Shown here: in pieces, positions 58,590-64,000 of the stretch | How the letters are laid out: each line of letters starts with the position of its first letter | Numbering within the stretch: position 1 is the stretch's first letter | Assembly: GCF_900156865.1 (NCBI RefSeq) | Contig: NZ_LT732529.1 | Location: forward strand, 575,056-639,055 | Origin: Litchfieldia sinesaloumensis | Lineage (GTDB): Bacteria; Bacillota; Bacilli; Bacillales; Bacillaceae_L | Reading direction: 5' to 3' | DNA length: 64,000 nucleotides | Notes under the pieces: model-generated | Database searches by the model: none | What the model saw: only the letters and a program-made list of their open reading frames with translations | What the model was told of the DNA's origin: nothing | Program-made: the position numbers and the translations under genes

Positions 58590-59045
58590 CAAGAATAATG
58601 ATTTAATCTTTGTCAGTCTATATGTGACTACAGCTACTGAAAATAGTTGGAGGGATTTATTATATGAAAGCAGAGAAAAGTCTAAGAATTTGTGGATAGG
58701 GTCATAGGTATTACAAAAGTAGCCAAGCTTTTTAAGATTTTCTGTATTATACTCTGCATTTGTACCCAAGTTACGGTGATGGTTATCCGTAATTTAACAT
58801 AGAATTTTAATTAGCAGCCAAATCTAATGCTTGACGTATAAGCTGCTTTTAGTTTTTTATGAAACCCTAGCTACCAACCTACCCTTGTGCATCGAATCAA
58901 TATGGTTTTAAAACATGAGAAGTCGCAAAATTCCTGAATTCACAAGGTGCTCATGGGAAATTATGTTAATATGAATGTATGTACTTATAATGTGAATATC
59001 GCATAGCGTCTTTGAAGTGGAGATAGGGTTTGAAGGGGGCGAAAC
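58590..59045. other. Gap with no supported gene
   Basis: Only an aborted start is visible: GGAGGG near 58650, then an ATG 58664 with 11 codons to TAG. The remainder is AT-rich, with no convincing hairpin or ORF apart from the ribosome binding site of the next gene. Confidence 0.4.
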
Positions 59046-59306
59046 ATGACTGATAAAACAAATAAAAAGCAGCCCAACCTACCTAATTATTTAGTATACG
59101 GAATGATCTTTGGATTGTTTTTAGGTTCGTTCGTAAGTACATTTGCGATGATGTTTGATTATAAATTTATTCAAATAGTTGGCGTAGGTATGGGATATAT
59201 ATTAGGAATTACAGTTGGTGCTTTACTCTATTATATGGAAGAGCAGGTCGTAAGTAACATTTTTGACATGGTAGACGGAAGTTTTGAGAGTTTAATAACG
59301 TATTAG
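59046..59306 (+). CDS. Small membrane protein, unknown
   Basis: The 86-aa product has two TM segments (about 13-35 and 42-62), with Gly-rich FGLFLGSFVSTFAMMFDYKF in the first. GAAGGGGG precedes ATG. It is followed after 10 nt by another membrane gene, so they form an operon. No family is recognised. Confidence 0.6.
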   Translation: MTDKTNKKQPNLPNYLVYGMIFGLFLGSFVSTFAMMFDYKFIQIVGVGMGYILGITVGALLYYMEEQVVSNIFDMVDGSFESLITY

Positions 59307-59316
59307 GGGGCATGAA

Positions 59317-59742
59317 ATGGAAATTCAAATTAACAAGAAAGTGTTAAATTGGACAGTTTTTACACTGGTTTTATTGGCGGCTATTATTACGATAACTAGT
59401 ACTGTATATGATTTGTATTATTCACCTGGGATTGGTGAAGCTGCACAAAGTCGATTAGGTTTTCGGTGGGGGACCATTCACCTAATTATCTCAGTCATAT
59501 TACTACTTTTTTCTGGACTGTTAGCAATAAATTGGAAGCGCATGTTTCCATTCAACATTCCAGTCGCTATCATATTAGTAGGATTTTATTATGAGTTGTT
59601 TTTTCTAACTTTTACAATTGGATGGGTAGGCGCACTAGGTATGTTTGGTTTCGTTATTGCTTTTTTAATTGGAGCGACTTTAATCATCTCGTACTCGATC
59701 GCGAATCTTCTCGATCGTCGAAAATCTATTATTAAAAACTAA
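59317..59742 (+). CDS. Four-TM membrane protein, unknown
   Basis: The 141-aa product has hydrophobic segments near 11-29, 50-68, 75-96 and 102-128. TTAGGGGG lies before ATG. It is likely co-transcribed with the 86-aa gene and perhaps with the serine hydrolase pseudogene downstream. No family is recognised. Confidence 0.65.
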   Translation: MEIQINKKVLNWTVFTLVLLAAIITITSTVYDLYYSPGIGEAAQSRLGFRWGTIHLIISVILLLFSGLLAINWKRMFPFNIPVAIILVGFYYELFFLTFTIGWVGALGMFGFVIAFLIGATLIISYSIANLLDRRKSIIKN

Positions 59743-59802
59743 GACATCGAAACGTATTAGTTACCTCGGTGAGTAAGTTGTGGGGAGGAGGGGTGTTAAG
59801 AA

Positions 59803-60184
59803 ATGGAAACAAGTAAGTTTGAGAAACACTTTAATCGTACGACAAAATCAAAGTTCATACATGAGTGCGTACTATTAGTTGAAAATACAAATGGCGATTT
59901 TTTGTACAAGAAGGAGTATGGTGACAAGAATCTAGACGCACCGTTACTTATGGCAAGCATCACAAAATTATTTACAACCGCATGTATTTTGATTTTGCGT
60001 GAGCAGGGTAAGTTGTCATTAACGGATGAGATTACTACTTACTTCGATAGCAATATGCTTAGTAGACTACATGTCTATAAGGGGCAGGACTGAAAAAGAT
60101 CTCTTCTTTGTGGGAGATGTCAATCAGTTGGCAAACCCAATTGGTATACGATTGGTGATGCGCCTTGCGATATCGATTACATAA
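59803..60184 (+). pseudogene. Serine hydrolase (beta-lactamase family) with internal deletion
   Basis: The first 96 codons keep the start of the fold and the nucleophile motif ASITKLFTTA (SxxK), then stop at TGA 60091-60093. Immediately after, another frame reads EKDLFFVGDVNQLANP and IRLVMRL up to TAA 60182-60184, which is the usual C-terminal end of this family. The middle of about 180-200 codons is missing. A further orphan frame (NPNGFLTPVLVEVVFKKLEL) runs to 60269. Confidence 0.75.
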
Positions 60185-60293
60185 TCCAAATGGGTTTCTT
60201 ACTCCAGTTTTAGTTGAAGTGGTTTTTAAAAAATTAGAACTTAAATTAGGGGAGTTTATTGGTTTCTAAAAAAGACTAGGGAGAGTGATTTGG

Positions 60294-60479
60294 ATGACGA
60301 GAAAATTAAGAAGATCATCAACCAATAAGGCAATATATGGGGTATGCGGTGGCATAGCAACATTTTTTGGTAAATCGCCACTTGCCGTTAGGTTAGCATT
60401 CCTTATCACGGCTTCAGTTTCGGTTTGGGTATATATCTTTCTTGTTTGGGCTTTAGAGGACGACTACCATTATAGATAA
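60294..60479 (+). CDS. PspC-domain protein
   Basis: The product is 61 aa from ATG 60294, which follows AGGGAGAG by 8 nt. It is a single PspC domain: RKLRRSSTNKAIYGVCGGIA, then FGKSPLAVRLAFLI and a TM segment ending LVWALEDD. Such proteins take part in membrane stress signalling. Whether it interacts with the neighbouring membrane genes is unknown. Confidence 0.88.
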   Translation: MTRKLRRSSTNKAIYGVCGGIATFFGKSPLAVRLAFLITASVSVWVYIFLVWALEDDYHYR

Positions 60480-60549
60480 ATTGATTCAATTTCTTTACGA
60501 ACTGTGATATTTAGGTTTTAAGAGGAATAACTAATAAGGGGCATATTTT

Positions 60550-60738
60550 ATGAATATTTTTGTAATGCTTCCGGTGATCGTTTCAATGATAGGTTTATAT
60601 TTGATTACAATTGGATTGTGGGAACTTAGACAGGGGATCGATCGAAAGAAATATGTGACATATATGTTTACTGGTTTAACTCTACTTTTGTTCGTTGCCA
60701 CATTACTATCCCCATTATTAATGATGTTTTTAAACTGA
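60550..60738 (+). CDS. Small two-TM membrane protein, unknown
   Basis: The 62-aa product has TM segments at about 4-22 and 38-58 and a polar loop (RQGIDRKKYVTY). AAGGGG lies 8-9 nt before ATG. A bidirectional hairpin follows. No family is recognised. Confidence 0.6.
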   Translation: MNIFVMLPVIVSMIGLYLITIGLWELRQGIDRKKYVTYMFTGLTLLLFVATLLSPLLMMFLN

Positions 60739-60758
60739 GGGGCCAGATGCCCCTCTGT
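60736..60758. terminator. Bidirectional hairpin
   Basis: GAGGGGC-cagat-GCCCCTC lies between two convergent genes. It ends in CTGTCTG rather than a clean T run. Confidence 0.55.
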
Positions 60759-60767
60759 CTGCACATG

Positions 60768-61190
60768 TTAATTTCTATCGGGGGGATTATAGGTTACGTA
60801 GGTTCCAGCAACGAAGTCATGGATTGCTCTCTTGTCTTCTCGAACTCCCACCATTACTACACTAACAATAAACCCGACTCCTAACGTCAAGGCGTATAGT
60901 AGTCCAGCAACTACAATCCTAAGTATCATATTCCCAATGTGTAATTTTTCACCATCAATCCTCGCGATTCGGATCCCGCATACCTTTTTTCCAACTGTAT
61001 ACCCGTACCATAAGACTGGTAGAGTTAGAGCATATAAGAATTCAATAAGGCCAGATTGCCAAGAATCATCATTTATTGGAAAGTTGAAAATGAGGGAAAG
61101 TAGAAAAGTAACAAAAAGAACGACAAAACCATCAATAAGTGTAGCGCCAAGTCGAACCCAAAACCCGGCTGGATTAAAAGTACTATGCAT
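60768..61190 (-). CDS. RDD-family membrane protein
   Basis: The 140-aa protein has the RDD signature in GFWVRLGATLIDGFVVLFVT (Arg-Asp), three TM segments and GKKVCGIRIARIDGEKLHIG. GGAGGTG precedes ATG. Roles in ion or small-molecule transport are proposed for the family. It is convergent with the 62-aa membrane gene. Confidence 0.87.
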   Translation of the reverse strand: MHSTFNPAGFWVRLGATLIDGFVVLFVTFLLSLIFNFPINDDSWQSGLIEFLYALTLPVLWYGYTVGKKVCGIRIARIDGEKLHIGNMILRIVVAGLLYALTLGVGFIVSVVMVGVREDKRAIHDFVAGTYVTYNPPDRN

Positions 61191-61315
61191 GTAAACACCT
61201 CCATTAGAAATTGTATTAATCTTTGTTGAGTTATATTATGGTAACCTTAGTTTAACGGTAACTACTTCATCAAAAATACTTAGGACTTTTATTAAGGGCA
61301 AGAGATTAAGTGTGA

Positions 61316-61346
61316 GTTGCTGCGGCAGCTTTTTTTATTTTATATA
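61316..61346 (+). terminator. Hairpin with T run in the 61.2-61.6 kb gap
   Basis: GCTGC-gg-GCAGC-like short stem is followed by TTTTTTTATTTT. No gene upstream on the plus strand is seen. The rest of the gap to 61624 has no ORF I can support. Confidence 0.4.
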
Positions 61347-61624
61347 TGAGAATTTAAAGAATTAGATGAAGTTTAGTTCGAGTAGTTTTTGAGTAAAAAC
61401 ATGTTTTAAATGGAGGCAGATTAGTAGTGAAGTGCTACGCAGGCTAGTCCGGTATGCGTCCTAATAAGATTATTACCCGTTTGTTTTATTTCATATATAC
61501 TTAGTTTAGGAAGCGGTTAATTGTGAACGCGTATTTAGAAGAAGATTGTACGATTGTTTATTGTGTGTTTAGTTCCATTGTGCTTGCTTATATCATGTAC
61601 ATCATAGAGTTGGAGGTAGGAAGA

Positions 61625-62821
61625 TTGAAACAAACAAAGCTATGGACGAAAGACTTTATTATTATGTTTTTCACGTCCTTTTTCATTGCATTAGTCTATT
61701 TCTTATTAGTAACAACTATGGCTGTTTATGCGATTCAACAATTTAAAGCTTCGGAAAGTATGGCTGGTCTTGCTGCTAGTATCTTTGTGATTGGAGCTGT
61801 TTTTGCTCGGTTTTTCACGGGGAGGTATCTCGATACAATTGGACGGAAAAAGGTACTATTAGTAGGGGTTCTTTTGTTTTTTGTACCAACTTTGCTCTAT
61901 TTTACTATCACGAATATGTATCTACTACTTTTGGTTCGATTCATTCATGGGGCTGCATTCGGAATATCTACAACTGCTTTAGCCACCATCGTAATCGATG
62001 TTATCCCGAAGGAACGTCGAGGGGAAGGAATTAGTTACTTTTTTCTGAATCATACCTTGGCAACGTCGATTGGTCCATTCCTTGGCCTATTTCTAAACCA
62101 ACATGCAAGCTTCTCTATGATTTTTATCGTGTGTACCCTTCTGTCTAGTGTTAGCTTGTTCCTCCCATTATTTTTAAGGATCCCACGTTCGGTGATGACA
62201 GAGGAGCAACGTAATTCGTTGAAGGGGTTTAAATTATCAAATTACTTTGAGAAAAAGGCCATCCCGATGTCACTAATGATTGCAATCATGGGATTTGTTT
62301 ATTCAGGTGTCTTGGCTTTTATGACTCCTTATGCAACTGAAATAAATTTGCTAGAAGCAGCAAGCTTCTTCTTTCTTGTATATTCAATCGTTCTATTATT
62401 CTCAAGACCAATTACTGGTAAGTTGCTAGATAAAAAAGGGGATAACTTTGTTGTATATCCATCCATTATTTCATATGCGTTGGGTCTATTGATACTTAGT
62501 CAATCTCACAATAGTCTAACCTTTCTCTTATCAAGTGTGTTTATTGCACTAGGTTTTGGAACGATGCAGTCTTGCTTTCAAGCCATCGCTATTAAAGAAT
62601 CACCAAAGCACAGGGTTGGTCTCGCAACTTCTACTTTTCTGATTTGTTGTGATTTTGGGGTTGGCTTCGGCCCCTTTCTATTAGGTACTATTATTCCAAC
62701 ATTAGGCTTCCGTGGATTGTATCTAGCGTTAGCCATCGTCCTTTTTTTGTGTATCTTTTTATATTTTTTTCTGCATGGGAAAAAAGCGGCCACTCAAAAA
62801 TCGTATTCACAAGCGAGTTAG
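61625..62821 (+). CDS. MFS transporter
   Basis: The product is about 398 aa with twelve TM segments. TTG 61625 is proposed because GGAGGTAGG precedes it; the longer frame from 61523 would add an unconvincing extension. Motif A reads GRYLDTIGRKKVLLVG. The class resembles MFS_1 exporters of the YfmO/bacitracin type. It is monocistronic. Substrate is unknown. Confidence 0.85.
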   Translation: MKQTKLWTKDFIIMFFTSFFIALVYFLLVTTMAVYAIQQFKASESMAGLAASIFVIGAVFARFFTGRYLDTIGRKKVLLVGVLLFFVPTLLYFTITNMYLLLLVRFIHGAAFGISTTALATIVIDVIPKERRGEGISYFFLNHTLATSIGPFLGLFLNQHASFSMIFIVCTLLSSVSLFLPLFLRIPRSVMTEEQRNSLKGFKLSNYFEKKAIPMSLMIAIMGFVYSGVLAFMTPYATEINLLEAASFFFLVYSIVLLFSRPITGKLLDKKGDNFVVYPSIISYALGLLILSQSHNSLTFLLSSVFIALGFGTMQSCFQAIAIKESPKHRVGLATSTFLICCDFGVGFGPFLLGTIIPTLGFRGLYLALAIVLFLCIFLYFFLHGKKAATQKSYSQAS

Positions 62822-63130
62822 TAACGCCCACATTATCTAGATAATAGGCAAAAGGATTATGTGAAGGAGAACCATTTGATGGTGTACTGGTAGGAGCTAA
62901 AGTCTCTAAAGAGTTGGAATGAAAAATACTGAAGATATAGGTTGCAATTTTCCTTAAAGAAGGAGACTGCCCCAACTAGTGATACTTCAACCGCATTTGT
63001 AAACATATTTGCAGATGCTTTAGCACACTTACGGAGCAGGAAAGTTCAGAAGGTTTTAGTTTTTTGAAAGTTGAAACTTTTTTCTCGTATAAACGTAAAT
63101 TAGGTATGATCTCATTTGGAGGTGTATAAT
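62822..63130. other. Gap with possible coding remnants
   Basis: Two short frames look protein-like but lack starts: EGEPFDGVLVGAKVSKELE (62863-62922) and STAFVNIFADALAHLRSRKV up to TGA near 63067. They may be remains of a lost gene. Nothing else is evident until the site of the next gene. Confidence 0.3.
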
Positions 63131-63394
63131 TTGAATGCAGAAATAATGATGTTAGCCGTAACCTTAATAATAGGTCTTTCCTTATTTTTCATGGTAGTTA
63201 CCAAGAAAGGTAACCCCACGAAAACATTTTTTCTATGGTTCATTCAATTTATAGTTGTACTAAGTGTAAGTATTTTCATCTTAAATTTGGGAGTAATTGA
63301 TATGGTTATCTCAACATATGGCCTTCTAACTATTCTAATGCTAATTCTAGTATTGTTGAGTAACAATAAAGTAAGGAAAGAATCAAAAAAGTAA
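63131..63394 (+). CDS. Small three-TM membrane protein, unknown
   Basis: The product is about 87 aa from TTG 63131, 6 nt after GGAGGTG (63118-63124). Hydrophobic segments are near 5-22, 32-50 and 58-76, with a Lys-rich tail. No family is recognised. Confidence 0.6.
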   Translation: MNAEIMMLAVTLIIGLSLFFMVVTKKGNPTKTFFLWFIQFIVVLSVSIFILNLGVIDMVISTYGLLTILMLILVLLSNNKVRKESKK

Positions 63395-63489
63395 CCTAGA
63401 AAAAGAGTATACTGAAAATAGAAATTACATGGTGAAAGATTGAATAAAAACATTCAAATAGTGACCTTCTTTGATTCATCCTCTTAAAA

Positions 63490-63518
63490 ATGAAGAAGGA
63501 GGGTGGGACCCTCCTCCA
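63490..63518 (-). terminator. Catalase terminator
   Basis: GGAGGGT-ggg-ACCCTCC (extended by flanking A-G/C-T pairs) lies just after the catalase stop codon. Confidence 0.75.
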
Positions 63519-63525
63519 TATTTCA

Positions 63526-64000
63526 TTATTTCGTTATACCTGACATTCCTTGGGACGCGGGACCTGTCCCTTTGTCCCGGTTCCAGAAGCGGGACTGCGC
63601 GATAGCGGTAACAAAATTTTGCTTAAAGTTTGGATTATTTGCTGCAAGGACGACACCCTCTGAGTTTTCCAATCCTGTTAGTGCAGTCATTTCCTGACCT
63701 GTTGAAGCAATGCCGATTGGCTTGTAGAGTTTGTAGGCCATGTTCACAAACTCTAAAACATTTTCCGTAAACCTTTTTTCATTTGGAGTATTTCCTCCGA
63801 CAACGTAAACGGAGTCAACTAAGTATGGACTAGAAGTTAGGAATGATTTATTAACTTTGATTTTTGACCCGTTGGCTCCTGTGACAAATCCAAGTCTTTC
63901 ACTAATAATATCGTAAAAAACTTTTTGTTGGTCAAAGAAATCCAGGATCTCACTAACTTCCTGATCATTAAAACCATCGCCAATCAGTACACCAACTTTT
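63526..64000 (-). CDS. katE: Large-subunit catalase, C-terminal part (partial)
   Basis: On the minus strand an open frame of 157 codons runs from the right edge to TAA 63526-63528. It encodes the C-terminal DJ-1/PfpI-like domain that only large (clade 2) monofunctional catalases have: VGVLIGDGFNDQEVSEIL, FVTGANGSKIKVNKSFLTSS, VYVVGGNTPNEKRF and GIASTGQEM. The heme domain lies outside the window. Clade assignment is firm; the exact paralogue (KatE or spore KatX-like) is not decided. Confidence 0.85.
   Translation of the reverse strand, partial: KVGVLIGDGFNDQEVSEILDFFDQQKVFYDIISERLGFVTGANGSKIKVNKSFLTSSPYLVDSVYVVGGNTPNEKRFTENVLEFVNMAYKLYKPIGIASTGQEMTALTGLENSEGVVLAANNPNFKQNFVTAIAQSRFWNRDKGTGPASQGMSGITK

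Overview
The window is low-GC DNA with strong AGGAGG-type ribosome binding sites. It carries a germination-receptor operon (GerB-GerA-GerC type), CotF-like spore coat genes, a KinB-like sensor kinase, and pairs that match Bacillus subtilis gene neighbourhoods (citA/citR, adhB with yraD-G, a TerC gene behind a manganese riboswitch). It is a chromosomal segment of an endospore-forming member of the Bacillaceae. I cannot name the genus from sequence alone. No rRNA, tRNA, CRISPR array, insertion sequence or prophage was seen.

Layout. 0.5-2.6 kb: minor citrate synthase and its divergent LysR regulator. 2.7-5.5 kb: small membrane or secreted proteins and a PadR/HAAS-domain pair. 5.6-8.0 kb: TPP riboswitch and thiM-thiE-thiD salvage operon. 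8-14 kb: methyltransferase, KinB-like kinase, MBL hydrolase, Rossmann protein, TrhO and a DUF1801 protein. 13.9-16.3 kb: adhB and CotF-like coat genes. 16.4-19.1 kb: HTH-TPR regulator facing an MFS exporter across a 54-bp tandem promoter/operator repeat. 19.2-20.7 kb: 39-codon ORF, RelP-type alarmone synthetase and TetR regulator. 20.8-26.3 kb: transporter, SDR, Rieske oxidoreductase and cold-shock protein. 26.4-28.0 kb: Hsp33-like chaperone co-transcribed with a MerR/TipAS regulator. 28-36 kb: mixed metabolism, AtoE-type transporter and secreted subtilase. 36-41 kb: fast-evolving small membrane genes, repeats, a serine hydrolase and an APH-fold kinase. 41.1-43.2 kb: Fur-boxed flavin reductase and Mn-riboswitch TerC locus. 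43.4-47.2 kb: DUF6904-like protein, NERD nuclease-like protein, then a decayed stretch with a lysine-rich repeat protein. 47.2-50.9 kb: germination-receptor operon. 51-60 kb: XRE/membrane pairs, lipoprotein, MapB, a metallopeptidase gene split by one stop codon, peptidase E and several pseudogenes. 60-64 kb: PspC, RDD and MFS proteins, and the C-terminus of a large-subunit catalase at the right edge.

The most notable signals are regulatory. They include near-perfect operator dyads at citR, the PadR gene, the RelP-TetR operon, the MFS gene and the XRE gene at 51 kb. They also include a MerR-type 19-bp-spacer promoter in front of an Hsp33 gene, a Fur box inside the promoter of an FNR-like reductase, and a small ORF with an A8 run lying between the Mn riboswitch and TerC. 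The right half is rich in gene decay: DUF1659, XRE, serine hydrolase, HELFH peptidase and cupin. No single locus is proved to be a new system. The best candidates are the Hsp33/MerR module, the RelP/TetR operon and the A8 small gene.
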